In this document: in pieces, positions 36,601 through 45,293 of the stretch
Numbering within the stretch: position 1 is the first letter of the stretch
Layout: each line of letters starts with the position of its first letter
NCBI GenBank assembly: GCA_963675995.2
Contig: CAXXIY010000001.1
Coordinates: forward strand, 1,550,001 to 1,614,000
DNA: 64,000 bases
Source: JAAFHB01 sp963675995
GTDB lineage: Bacteria > Bacteroidota > Bacteroidia > Bacteroidales > Prolixibacteraceae
Reading direction: 5' to 3'
Translations under genes and position numbers: made by a program
The notes under the pieces: generated by a model
Databases searched by the model: none
What the model saw: the letters and a program-made list of their open reading frames with translations, nothing else
What the model was told of the DNA's origin: nothing

Positions 36601-37824
36601 ATGAATACAGAAGTAAAATTAATCAAAACCAAGTTAGGATTGCTCAATTTGTCAGAGCAATTAGGTAACGTTTCACAAGCCTGTAAAATCTTCGGTTACA
36701 GTCGTGATAGCTTTTACCGTTTTAGAGAGCTGTATGAAAAAGGAGGAGAATTAGCACTTCATGAGGTTTCACGCAGGAAACCAGTACTTAAAAACCGCAT
36801 TGAAGAGGCCATTGAAGATCAGGTTAAACAGATTGCCTTTGATTTTCCGGCTTATGGACAACAACGTGCCTCGAACGAATTGAAGAAGAAAGGTGTTTTT
36901 ATTTCCCCTGCAGGAGTGCGTTGTGTTTGGCTCCGTAATGGTGTAGAAACTTTCCAGAAAAGGCTTAAATTGCTTGAAAAACGGGCTGCTCAGGATGGAT
37001 TGGTCTTGACTGAAGCTCAGGTTGTAGCCCTTGAAAAAGCCAAGGAAGAAAAGTTTGCACAAGGTGAGATAGAAACGCAACATCCAGGATACCTCGGTGC
37101 ACAAGACACTTACTATGTGGGCACTATAAAAGGTGTTGGTCGGATATATCAGCAAACATTTATTGATACTTACACTAAAGTTGCCCAGGCTAAATTGTAC
37201 GATCGTAAAAATGCCCTTGTTGCCGCAGATATGCTTAATGACAGGGTATTGCCAATGTATGAAGAAAGTAAAATTCCACTGCTAAGGATCTTAACTGATC
37301 GGGGAACCGAATATTGCGGAGCACGTGAACATCATGAATACCAATTATACCTGGCAATAGAAGACATCGATCATACACGAACCAAAGCAAGGCATCCGCA
37401 GACAAATGGAATTTGTGAACGATTCCACAAAACGATGCAGGAAGAGTTTTATGCGGTAGCTTTTCGGAAAAAAATTTACAGCTCCATAGTTGATCTACAG
37501 ATAGATGTGGATCTTTGGCTTGATCATTATAACAAAGAACGTCCTCATTCCGGGAAGTACTGTTTTGGTAAAACACCGTGGCAAACATGGAATGAGACAC
37601 TTCACCTGACAAAAAGTAAAATGCTGGATACTCAATTTCAAAAAGATGTATCTTTATACCTGACAGGAGAAGCGGAACCAGGCTCTGGTGGCGACCAACC
37701 TGATAGGAATATCCTGTCCGACTGGAATGGTCACGGGGGCATTAATGGCCCCCAAATCCAGCATATCATTCCGGGAGAAGATGCCTTAAAAAACGCATGG
37801 GAGTGTAATCTGAACTCTGTCTGA
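36601..37824 (+). CDS. IS481-family transposase (DDE integrase core), 3' end altered by IS256
   Basis: A 407-residue transposase. Residues 1-60 hold a helix-turn-helix (NVSQACKIFGYSRDSFYRF), residues about 60-155 form a second DNA-binding and linker region, and residues 160-325 form the integrase core with GAQDTYYVG (Asp), LRILTDRGTEYCG (Asp) and QTNGICERFHKTMQEEF (Glu). After HSGKYCFGKTPWQTW comes a C-terminal tail. An IS256 element entered at the very 3' end, so the last codons and the stop now come from the IS256 terminal repeat; joining the outer flanks would have given an ending of ALNY instead of AWECNLNSV. Catalytic parts are untouched, so activity may remain. Confidence 0.9.
   Translation: MNTEVKLIKTKLGLLNLSEQLGNVSQACKIFGYSRDSFYRFRELYEKGGELALHEVSRRKPVLKNRIEEAIEDQVKQIAFDFPAYGQQRASNELKKKGVFISPAGVRCVWLRNGVETFQKRLKLLEKRAAQDGLVLTEAQVVALEKAKEEKFAQGEIETQHPGYLGAQDTYYVGTIKGVGRIYQQTFIDTYTKVAQAKLYDRKNALVAADMLNDRVLPMYEESKIPLLRILTDRGTEYCGAREHHEYQLYLAIEDIDHTRTKARHPQTNGICERFHKTMQEEFYAVAFRKKIYSSIVDLQIDVDLWLDHYNKERPHSGKYCFGKTPWQTWNETLHLTKSKMLDTQFQKDVSLYLTGEAEPGSGGDQPDRNILSDWNGHGGINGPQIQHIIPGEDALKNAWECNLNSV
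37791..37798 (+). repeat. 8-bp target-site duplication, left of the IS256 element
   Basis: AAACGCAT stands immediately left of the IS256 terminal repeat and again immediately right of it at 39297-39304. A duplication of eight bases is normal for IS256-family insertion. Confidence 0.85.
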
Positions 37825-37890
37825 TTGTTTTTATTTTGGCTGGTCAAATCTACAAATTTTCTCTTTCCTCAATCCTTAAATGCTTTTCAG

Positions 37891-37969
37891 GTAGATTCTG
37901 GGTTTTGTCAAGGGCGGCTGAGGCACGAAGCCGTTTATATACCCTTGACAGAAGACAGAATCTGTCTAC
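37891..37969. repeat. Large interrupted inverted repeat inside the IS256 right-hand leader
   Basis: Nested arms: GTAGATTCTG (37891-37900) with CAGAATCTGTCTAC (37956-37969, four extra bases), TGTCAAGGG (37906-37914) with CCCTTGACA (37942-37950), and CGGCT (37915-37919) with AGCCG (37929-37933). It lies between the IS256 end and the transposase stop. It could stop transcription in either direction or be a remnant of another element's end. Confidence 0.7.
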
Positions 37970-38017
37970 TTTTGCGTTTCAGGTTGATAAAAGAGATTGC
38001 AGACGATAGCTAATCAC

Positions 38018-39229
38018 TTACAATTCTGTTCTCATTCTGTCTCCAAATTTAATGGATAATTGCTGAACTGTCAAACCCCAGTTTGGAACAGGCTGTGTCC
38101 ATTTTTTGGAGATATTTTCAACGGTAAGGTAAATCAACTTCAAAAGTGCCATATCATTAGGGAATGCCCCCTTTGTTTTGGTCACTTTTCGAACCTGACG
38201 ATGGAAGCCTTCTACGGCATTTGTGGTATAAATAATCTTTCTGACATACTCATCGTATTGAAAATAAGTCGATAACTTATCCCAGTTATTATTCCAGGAT
38301 TTGATCACTATCGGATATTTTTTCCCCCAGATCTCTTCGAGCCTTATTAATCCGTCCTCTGCCTGAGCTTTATTTGGTGCTTGATAAACGATTTTGAGGT
38401 CTTTCATAAAGGCTTTCTGATCCTTTGAGGCGACATATTTTAAGGAGTTTCGAATCTGATGGATAACACAAGTTTGAACCTCTGCATAAGGGAATACGCT
38501 TAAAATTGCGTCGGAAAATCCTGTCAGATTATCCGTACAGGCTATCAATACGTCCTTGACTCCACGGCTTTTGATATCGGTTAGCACTGAGAGCCAGAAA
38601 TTGGCACCTTCACTCTCAGAGATATACATACCAATCAAATCCTTATGACCTTCTGTATTCAAGGCCAGTATGTTGTAAACTGCTCTGGAAACAACCTTTC
38701 CTCCGTCACGCACTTTGTAGTGCATCGCATCAAGCCAGACAATGGGATAGACCGCTTCAAGCGGGCGGTTCTGCCACTCTTTTACTAAAGGAATAACACG
38801 GTCGGTAATCTCGGATAAGGTATCATGTGAGATCTCAACATCATACATCTCCTTGATATGTTGTGAGATATCCCGAAAACTCATCCCAAGACCATATAAT
38901 CCGATAATTTTAGGAGCCAGGTTATCGGCAAGAACGGTTTCTCTTTTCTTGACGATTTGGGGCTCAAAACTGCTTTGTCTGTCCTGTGGTGTCGAAATGG
39001 AGACCATTCCATCGCTGGTCTTTAACGTCTTGGTTCCTTTGCCATTTCGCTTATTCCCCTGGCTGCGTTCGTGTTCGTTCAAATGAGCTGCCATTTCACC
39101 ATCAAGAGCACTCTCTAAAAATTGTTTGAGTAAAGGGGCAAAAACGCCATCTTTGCCCGTTAAGGATTGACCGCTCATCAGCTGCTGAAGAGCTTTGTCT
39201 CGCATCGTCTTAAATTCTTCTGATTCCAT
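38018..39229 (-). CDS. IS256-family (mutator-type) transposase
   Basis: A 403-residue transposase with an N-terminal DNA-binding region (about 1-120, including QFLESALDGEMAAHLNEHE) and a mutator-type catalytic domain. The DDE residues sit in YPIVWLDAMHYKV (first Asp), VLIACTDNLTGF (second Asp) and TTNAVEGFHRQVRK (Glu). The C/H motif region TCVIHQIRNSLKYV, typical of the family, is present. Length and frame are normal. It is encoded on the strand opposite to the IS481-family transposase into whose 3' end its element inserted. Confidence 0.94.
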   Translation of the reverse strand: MESEEFKTMRDKALQQLMSGQSLTGKDGVFAPLLKQFLESALDGEMAAHLNEHERSQGNKRNGKGTKTLKTSDGMVSISTPQDRQSSFEPQIVKKRETVLADNLAPKIIGLYGLGMSFRDISQHIKEMYDVEISHDTLSEITDRVIPLVKEWQNRPLEAVYPIVWLDAMHYKVRDGGKVVSRAVYNILALNTEGHKDLIGMYISESEGANFWLSVLTDIKSRGVKDVLIACTDNLTGFSDAILSVFPYAEVQTCVIHQIRNSLKYVASKDQKAFMKDLKIVYQAPNKAQAEDGLIRLEEIWGKKYPIVIKSWNNNWDKLSTYFQYDEYVRKIIYTTNAVEGFHRQVRKVTKTKGAFPNDMALLKLIYLTVENISKKWTQPVPNWGLTVQQLSIKFGDRMRTEL

Positions 39230-39296
39230 AACTCTTGTTGTCTAAAGTTCAATTATAACTAATTTTTGCTTTAGACAGAGTTCATTTTACAGTCTC

Positions 39297-39304
39297 AAAC
39301 GCAT
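39297..39304 (+). repeat. 8-bp target-site duplication, right of the IS256 element
   Basis: AAACGCAT, the partner of 37791-37798. Joining the two flanks at one copy restores an IS481-family transposase frame that ends four codons later. Confidence 0.85.
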
Positions 39305-39334
39305 TGAATTATTAACTCAAAAATATCCCTACTG

Positions 39335-40309
39335 TCAGACGAAGTCTAAACTTCTACAAATGTATGCAAAAGGTTCAATTAGATTTCTGTCTTTCATTTC
39401 CGTAAAATAAGGAACGTAATACTCCCAATAGAAACCATGATTATCTTTTTGAGATTCTTTTAATGATTCACAGACTGTTTCAAACTTTCTGATGAATTGC
39501 TCAACCTCAGTTTTCTTTTTGTCATAGTCCAGAGCCGCATCCGTTGTTAATATTAAATCGGTAGTTCTAAAACTATTTTCTTTTACTTCTCCATTTGAAA
39601 TTGTATCTCCAAACAAATCGGGGCTAATATTAAGATTAATCGTTTTTTTGCCTGTCACTTCAACATTTCTTTTCATTATTTCTTGAAGACTTGAAAGATT
39701 TTCTTTTGCCCTTTTGCTTTCAGGTTCGATGACTAAAAACCGACTATAAGCTAAAATTGCAGGTATTCGATTAGTAGTATTTAAAATTCTTGCAATAATA
39801 TTATGAGAGCCAGCATGTTTAGGATTAAGGGAAATAGATTTTTGAAAGCATAAAATTGCCTCGTCATATTTTTTCACACTTGTCAGAGTTATTCCTTTAT
39901 TAAAATATAGCTGATAGTAATCTGGAAATTGTTTGATTCCTTCATCATATATTTCCACAGATTTGTCTGTTTTCTTTAAATCGTCTAGATCATTTCCATA
40001 AGTCACATACACTATTCTTAGTCCATTCTCTCCTGGATGAGTTTCAATTGCTCTTTTGCAAATTAAGATTGACTCCTCAGACTTTTGAAGTGTGTTTAAG
40101 GTAAGAGCCTTTTCTGATAAGGCTAATAAATTGTCCTTGTCTAACGCTAATGCTTTGTCATATCTTGAGATAGCGCCATCATAATCTCCTTTGTCGTGGT
40201 AAGCAACTCCTTCATCAACTAACTTTTTTGCGTCTGCTTTATTCTGTCCAAATGAAATGTTACCCACTAAAAGTGTCATAAAAATTAAAAGTGTTTTTTT
40301 CATTGTCAT
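39335..40309 (-). CDS. Secreted TPR-repeat protein, 3' end abutted by an IS element
   Basis: A 324-residue protein with a signal peptide (TLLIFMTLLVGNISFGQ; start at 40309 or the second Met at 40303). Residues 25-200 hold about five tetratricopeptide repeats, for example AKKLVDEGVAYHDKGDYDGAI and DYYQLYFNKGITLTSVKKYDEAI. The C-terminal 100 residues are a separate domain of unknown kind (ISPDLFGDTISNGEVKENSF onwards). TPRs mediate protein contacts, in the periplasm here. The TGA stop lies inside the terminal inverted repeat of the IS481-family element (39325-39339), so the natural C terminus has probably been replaced and may have been longer. No operon partner is visible. Confidence 0.75.
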   Translation of the reverse strand: MTMKKTLLIFMTLLVGNISFGQNKADAKKLVDEGVAYHDKGDYDGAISRYDKALALDKDNLLALSEKALTLNTLQKSEESILICKRAIETHPGENGLRIVYVTYGNDLDDLKKTDKSVEIYDEGIKQFPDYYQLYFNKGITLTSVKKYDEAILCFQKSISLNPKHAGSHNIIARILNTTNRIPAILAYSRFLVIEPESKRAKENLSSLQEIMKRNVEVTGKKTINLNISPDLFGDTISNGEVKENSFRTTDLILTTDAALDYDKKKTEVEQFIRKFETVCESLKESQKDNHGFYWEYYVPYFTEMKDRNLIEPFAYICRSLDFV

Positions 40310-40344
40310 ATTAGTTTATGTTTGTCTATTGTGCACTTACTATT

Positions 40345-40471
40345 GCTGCTAACATTTAGAAATATAAGTAGTTGCCGATTGCGGGTTGCTTTAGCTTCGC
40401 TGAACTCCCTGTGGTCGTTTGTCTGTCAAGCCGCAACGCCCTTGTTGCGGGCTACGCAGCTTGTTGTCAGC
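40345..40471. repeat. Folded 127-bp element, attC-like
   Basis: The ends GCTGCTAACA (40345-40354) and TGTTGTCAGC (40462-40471) are near-inverted repeats (8 of 10). Inside, GCCGCAAC pairs with GTTGCGGGC around 40430-40452, with GC-rich blocks related to one another (TTGCGGGTTGC and GCCGCAACGCCC). Overall plan, length and position between two small genes resemble the attC sites of integron cassettes, but the canonical core GTTRRRY is not met. No integron integrase is in the window. Confidence 0.45.
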
Positions 40472-40516
40472 ACGGAAACCCCAATTGACATAAAGTTTTT
40501 GTTAACGCCAGGCTTT

Positions 40517-41002
40517 CTATTCATTTATTATTTTTTCAATTTCATCTGTCAACTCGCTGATATGATGATATTTCTCCAATTTAATCTCTTTCTCTTGATT
40601 TTTAAGTTCTTTAGTCAAATCAATAATTAGTTCTAATGGATCTACCTCAAATCCAAATATATTCTGGTCAAAATTTGAACCGATTAAAAGTCCGTCATTT
40701 GACATGCCTATGCAACAGTTCTCAATAAAATCGCTCAACGTTATCTCAATAGGTTCATAGTCACTCCAGTCTTCTTTTATACAAGACTTTGCTAAAGATT
40801 TCTCTGACCAAAACAAATTAGTCCAATTGGCTCACCGTCATTGTCCTCATATTCGTCAGAACTTGAAGTCGCCAACCCTTCATTGTTTTCAAGTCCCCAG
40901 ACAACACCAGTCTCGCACACCTTTTTAAGGAATCGTTCGTGTCTTTGTCTTATTATTATCGAATCTTGTATTATTGTTGTTGTCTCTTTTAAGCTTGGCG
41001 TT
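40517..41002 (-). pseudogene. DUF2750-family gene broken by a frameshift
   Basis: Read from right to left, frame one gives RQRHERFLKKVCETGVVWGL and ends in GEPIGLICF; a second frame continues FWSEKSLAKSCIKEDWSDYE to IIDLTKELK. Together they make a DUF2750-family protein (adaptive loops around a WGL and DWSDYEP core). The switch falls in a run of four T at about 40818; one more T would restore a single frame, so a one-base deletion or a sequencing error is the cause. No good start codon precedes the first part, where the second 361-bp repeat begins, so the 5' end is probably lost too. The gene lies between 10-bp inverted repeats at 40501-40510 and 40996-41005. Function of the family is unknown. 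Confidence 0.75.
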
Positions 41003-41363
41003 AACTTGATTTACCATCGGATAATCCGTACAATACATTCGAAAAACGGTTGCTATATACGGTTAATACCACATAATATTTTTGAATCCGAAATATCTTT
41101 CTTTGTCCCAGATTATCAAATGATTCCAAATTTCCTGTAAATGTAATGTTTATCAATATGTATATTGTGTGATATCCTGGATTATTTTTTCATGTTATAC
41201 AACATATTATTTGACAAAAACTTCCATTTAAATTCTTTTTGTAAGGATCGCAGAAGTGGCAACAATTACACCAATAGTTCCCATAGAGCGACCGGAAAAA
41301 TGTTCCGTTTTTTGGACACAAAAAATCCGGCCATCGGTGGTCGGAGCATTGCCAAATTCCGCT
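41003..41363. repeat. 361-bp dispersed repeat, copy 2
   Basis: Same orientation and length as 33090-33450. It starts at the edge of the broken DUF2750 gene. Differences are scattered base changes plus small indels that cancel out. The region from GAGCGACCGGAAAAATGTTCC to GCCAAATTCCGC, about 80 bases, is the best conserved part and is rich in short inverted repeats. Confidence 0.85.
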
Positions 41364-41716
41364 TTCAGGCGTGGCGGTTGGGCACAAAGCCACCGCATAG
41401 CGTTTTTAATCGAGTTTAGGTTTTATAATTGTCCTTCGTCAGCAAAAGAGTAGTTTCCGTTTTGGGTGATGTGAGCAGATTACAGAGGCAAAATCTTCAT
41501 CACTGACCGCGTAATTACTTCCCAGGGCAGTATTGTCTTAAAAAAATTTCACCTTTCATAAGAGATGAAACCGGTAGTGCCAGAAAAAGTCATCCACCCG
41601 TTCACGCAGCTCGGTTCAAACTTCATTTTCCGATACAAATATTGTCAACTTCTATGTTATGCTGGTCTAATTCTTGAATAATGGTAAAAAATAAGCATAG
41701 GATTACTATATCAGCT
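41364..41716. other. Non-coding stretch after the second dispersed repeat
   Basis: No gene is supported. A hairpin, GTGGCGG with GCCACCGC around 41370-41398 (TTCAGGCGTGGCGGTTGG then CACAAAGCCACCGCATAGCG), follows the repeat directly and may be part of a longer version of it; copy 1 lacks this sequence. The rest is AT-rich without clear signals up to the stop of the reverse kinase. Confidence 0.45.
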
Positions 41717-44536
41717 CTAATTAATTTCATGATTTCGTTTTTCAATAGGACAAAATAGGTCAAAACTAAAAGTACTTCCAATCCCTTCCTCGCTTTCAAT
41801 TAAAATAGTACCACCTAACAATTCAACATAAGCTTTGGCAATACTTAGACCTAATCCAAGACCATCAAATTTACGGGTTGCCGAATTATCAGCTTGACGA
41901 AATGGTTCAAATATTTCCTGTAGTTTATTTTTAGATATCCCTATTCCTGTATCCTTTACCATAAATCTTAGATAATTATTGAAACGTTTAACACTCAATT
42001 CAATCGATCCTTCACTCGTAAATTTTATTGCGTTATTTATCAGAATATCCAGAATGTCATTTAGTTTCTTTTTATCCGTTGAAATTCTTTTGTTGCGACC
42101 AATGTCGTAATTAATAATGAATTGAACTCCTTTGTTTTCTATTTCTGTTAACATCCGCTCACGTAATTCCTCAATAAGAAGTTCTAAGTTTATCTCGGAT
42201 GGAATTACCTCTGCCTGACCTGCTTGTATTTGAGACATATCAGCAATATCGTTAATGGTCTTCATCAACATGTAGGCGCTTTTGTTTATGATCCCAATGT
42301 ATTCCGCTCTTTCGTTTGAGGTTAGACCCTCATCTTGAAACGCAGATAAAAATCCAAGTATTGCTGTAAAGGGAGTTCTGATCTCGTGTGAAATGTTACT
42401 TAGGAAAGCTGCTTTGAGGTTATTACTCTCTTCCGCTTGTTTTTTTGTCTTAAGAAGATCTTCCATCATTTTTTTTCTTTCAGTAATGTCCTCCCTAATC
42501 GAAATAAATGAGGTAATATTCCCTTTTAGATTTTTCACATTTGAAATTATGGTATTTTCCCAGTATAATTCCCCATTTTTCTTCTTGTTATAAATCTCGC
42601 CTCTCCATTCTTTCCCTTCTAAAATTGTGAACCAAAGGCCTTCATAAAATGCTTTACTATGGTATCCTGATTGCAGAATTCGTACATTTTGACCTAAGAC
42701 CTCCTCTGCTGCATAACCTGTTACTTCCGAAAATTTGGGATTAACATATTCAATCGAACCATTTTTGTCTGTTATGACAATCGTAATTGGGCTCTGGTCA
42801 ATAGCCCAGCTTAATAGTTGTAGTTGGTTTTCTGACTTTTTTCGCTGGGTTATATCTCTGGCTATCCCATCTATATGATCCGAATTACTATTTGAATCAT
42901 GGATTAATAGTGCATTAATGGAAACAAACCTAATTTCATTTGTTTTAGTTCTTAGACTGACCTCATAATCTCGAATTTCACCAGTTTTCATAATATTGTC
43001 TAACAATTCGGTCCTGTCATTGGCATTAAAATAGAGTCTATTAACATGACTGCCAATTATTTCATCCCTTTCATATTCTGTTGAATTTTTGATTGAAGGA
43101 CTCATTTCGAGGACAATCCCATTAAGATTTGTTTGAAAAAAAACATCCTGGATATTTTCAAATATTGTGCGATATTTTCTTTCACTCTTTTGTAAGGCGA
43201 GTGTTCTTTCCATTACTCTATCCTCAAGTACTTCATTTAATTTGTGGAGAATCGCTTCTTTTTTTCTACGTCCCATAACATCCTTTCGCACAAGTATAAA
43301 AATCAATGTAAGCAGAAATATCTGAAATAGAAATCCAACTTTCACGGCGATCATAACCTGTCTTGATCGATAATTCTCGGAAGCATTAAGTAGTCTTAAT
43401 TGCTCATCCTCCTCTCTTATCATTCGGGAAGTTATGTTTAAAATCTTCTCACTAATTTCTTCATTTTTACGAGCTATTTCCATCAACCGCTCTTCTTTTT
43501 CTGAGTTTGCTACTTTCATTGCATTGACCATCATTTTTGACAATTCTGTTTGATTTCGAATTAATGAATCAAGTGTTTTTATCTTTTCTAGCTGATTCGT
43601 ATTCGTTAAAAAGAGATCTCGCAAATTTTTAATTTCAATGGCTATTTCTTTGGCAGATCTTTGATAGTGATTTAAGTAATTTTCATTTCCCGTAAATAAA
43701 TATCCCAGAATTGAGGTGGACACTTTTGATATGACCCTATCGATTTTTTGTATTTCCAATTTCACCTTCTCAGTTTTTTGTACAGAATCTCCTGCTTCGT
43801 ACATCATTCGAGTATTTGCAAGCAAAAGAAGAAGAATGAAAAGAAATACGACTATGGTGCTAGTTAGACCCGCAAAGAATTTTTGTTCAATAGTAATCTT
43901 AAATCCAAATCTATGACGGAAAATCGAAAAAAGGCCAAAGAACAATAAAATAAAAAGTACAGCTGTATTCACTGCCATTCTGGAATATTTTGTCACACCA
44001 ACGGCATTACTTAATCCGAAAACATAACCCAGAAACCCAACTCCACTAATTGAAAACATTGCAATTAGACAAAATTCAATAAAGAAATTTGATCTGGCTG
44101 GCCAAAAAGAGAGGAAAAGAAAAACGATGCTGATTAAAATAAAGCTCAATGCAGCATTAACGGCCATTCTACCGGGACTAGAAGCAAAGCCAGTTGTATC
44201 AGAAACTTTGTAGAATAGTTCATCAATTCCATAATTCAGGTGAAAAGAAAATTCAGTAATAGTAAGAATTCCGATTATAAGTATTAACAATGAAAAAGTA
44301 CGTGTAATAAATTTCGTAATTGGATGTGAATATTGTAGAATTACCATTGTTAGTCCAGAGACAATAAATAATATTGCAGCATTAGGCTTCATTGTAATCG
44401 AACTTAATCCAAAAGTTTTGAATGTATATATGTCAAGTTGCCATCCAATTAGAACAATAATTCCTGATAGTGTTGTTATAAATCCAACTAAATAAACAAT
44501 TAAGAAATTGGGGAAAGAGTATTTAATATTTTTCAT
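41717..44536 (-). CDS. Membrane sensor histidine kinase with CHASE3-like and PAS domains
   Basis: A 939-residue kinase. Residues 1-215 hold about seven membrane helices (for example FLIVYLVGFITTLSGIIVLI) of a MASE-like sensor. Residues 225-400 are a periplasmic CHASE3-like helical domain (TRMMYEAGDSVQKTEKVKL to MVNAMKVANS) flanked by helices, the last being VGFLFQIFLLTLIFILV. Two PAS domains follow (about 450-570, SERKYRTIFENIQDVFFQ; 580-700, ITIVITDKNGSIEYVNPKF), then HisKA with the phospho-acceptor His717 in NISHEIRTPFTAILG, and HATPase with ILINNAIKFT, DTGIGIS and GLGLGLSIAKAY. There is no receiver domain, unlike the other kinase in this region. No response regulator is adjacent. Signal unknown. 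Confidence 0.9.
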   Translation of the reverse strand: MKNIKYSFPNFLIVYLVGFITTLSGIIVLIGWQLDIYTFKTFGLSSITMKPNAAILFIVSGLTMVILQYSHPITKFITRTFSLLILIIGILTITEFSFHLNYGIDELFYKVSDTTGFASSPGRMAVNAALSFILISIVFLFLSFWPARSNFFIEFCLIAMFSISGVGFLGYVFGLSNAVGVTKYSRMAVNTAVLFILLFFGLFSIFRHRFGFKITIEQKFFAGLTSTIVVFLFILLLLLANTRMMYEAGDSVQKTEKVKLEIQKIDRVISKVSTSILGYLFTGNENYLNHYQRSAKEIAIEIKNLRDLFLTNTNQLEKIKTLDSLIRNQTELSKMMVNAMKVANSEKEERLMEIARKNEEISEKILNITSRMIREEDEQLRLLNASENYRSRQVMIAVKVGFLFQIFLLTLIFILVRKDVMGRRKKEAILHKLNEVLEDRVMERTLALQKSERKYRTIFENIQDVFFQTNLNGIVLEMSPSIKNSTEYERDEIIGSHVNRLYFNANDRTELLDNIMKTGEIRDYEVSLRTKTNEIRFVSINALLIHDSNSNSDHIDGIARDITQRKKSENQLQLLSWAIDQSPITIVITDKNGSIEYVNPKFSEVTGYAAEEVLGQNVRILQSGYHSKAFYEGLWFTILEGKEWRGEIYNKKKNGELYWENTIISNVKNLKGNITSFISIREDITERKKMMEDLLKTKKQAEESNNLKAAFLSNISHEIRTPFTAILGFLSAFQDEGLTSNERAEYIGIINKSAYMLMKTINDIADMSQIQAGQAEVIPSEINLELLIEELRERMLTEIENKGVQFIINYDIGRNKRISTDKKKLNDILDILINNAIKFTSEGSIELSVKRFNNYLRFMVKDTGIGISKNKLQEIFEPFRQADNSATRKFDGLGLGLSIAKAYVELLGGTILIESEEGIGSTFSFDLFCPIEKRNHEIN

Positions 44537-45293
44537 ATCGATAATGATATTTTCTGAATAAAGAACATATATGATGTTATTCGGATTGTATTACAAAAGG
44601 TTACCTGGTTGCCAAAAACTTTCCCAACAAATTTATTGCATAATCCAATATTTTGAATGTTAATTATACATAAAATAATTATACTTTAGTACAAGTTCAA
44701 ATCCTTACAGTTGCCCTTTTTATTCAGATTTGAATTTCATATTTCATTTTCCCCTTCCTAAATTGAATGTCTATTCAACATTTGATTACTTACGATGGCA
44801 GACTTTCGATGGTGCAGAATCAATAAATGAAACGCAAGTGCACTTTCCCAAGCAGCAAAATTGAAGAAAAAGAACCATAATAGTAATAACCTCACTATCA
44901 AACAAAATAAATTTTCTATTTCCAGCCTTTTTGGTTCTTCGTCAATTTAGGTGATATAAGGGTGCAAAATAATCAGAGTAAATTAATTCAAAAAAAATAT
45001 ATATATCAGATATACAGTAAAATAACATGATAATAATTAGCAATTAGGACAGATTATTAGTATCTTTAAAGCGTAACAATCAAAGACAAAGTAATCATGT
45101 ACATATTCCGGAGCATACCCACCCACTTTCGAATAGAAACTTTTCAGTTTTAAACTAAAAGTTGACCATTCAAAACCACGTCTTTCAGGTACGTTCGCCC
45201 CAAAAACAGGATGAACGAACAATAAACGGTTATAAAACATTCCAAATTCCGGAACCTGCTTTCCGAAATGACCGTAAGATATTAGTTACTGCC
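44537..45293. other. 757-bp gap without a supported gene
   Basis: AT-rich sequence between a kinase start and a broken recombinase. A reverse open frame of 67 codons at 45037-45240 (MFYNRLLFVHPVFGANVPER) has no recognisable family and no clear start signal. GGTTCTTCGTCAATTTAGGT near 44932 resembles an insertion-sequence end but I found no matching partner, so I do not call an element. Confidence 0.4.

Larger units (their letters stand above)
37799..39296 (-). mobile_element. IS256-family insertion sequence, 1498 bp, complete
   Basis: Ends are inverted repeats of 24 bp (37799-37822 and 39273-39296) that match at 20 positions and share TGAACTCTGTCT exactly. They bracket one reverse-strand mutator-type transposase. 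Flanking 8-bp direct repeats (37791-37798, 39297-39304) show insertion into the 3' end of an IS481-family transposase gene. The intact ends and frame suggest a recent event. Confidence 0.9.
36528..39339 (+). mobile_element. IS481-family element, interrupted by an IS256 element
   Basis: Terminal inverted repeats TCTGACAGTCAGGGAT (36528-36543) and, on the other strand at 39325-39339, TCTGACAGTAGGGAT match except for one missing base. They bracket an IS481-family transposase whose 3' end is split by a nested IS256 element (37799-39296). Without that insertion and its target duplication the element is about 1.3 kb, which fits the family. I found no clear target duplication at the outer ends. Its right end supplies the stop codon of the neighbouring TPR gene. 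Confidence 0.8.

Noticed and set aside
41190..41393. Reverse frame shared by both 361-bp repeats as a possible small gene
   Set aside because: The frame differs in length between copies and has no start signal; it is best explained as conserved repeat DNA, though it is noted in the repeat finding.
44930..44955. Possible insertion-sequence end, GGTTCTTCGTCAATTTAGGT
   Set aside because: No matching inverted partner and no transposase nearby.
45037..45240. Reverse frame of 67 codons in the gap after the integrase relic
   Set aside because: No family, no start signal and it lies in decayed sequence; not supported as a gene.
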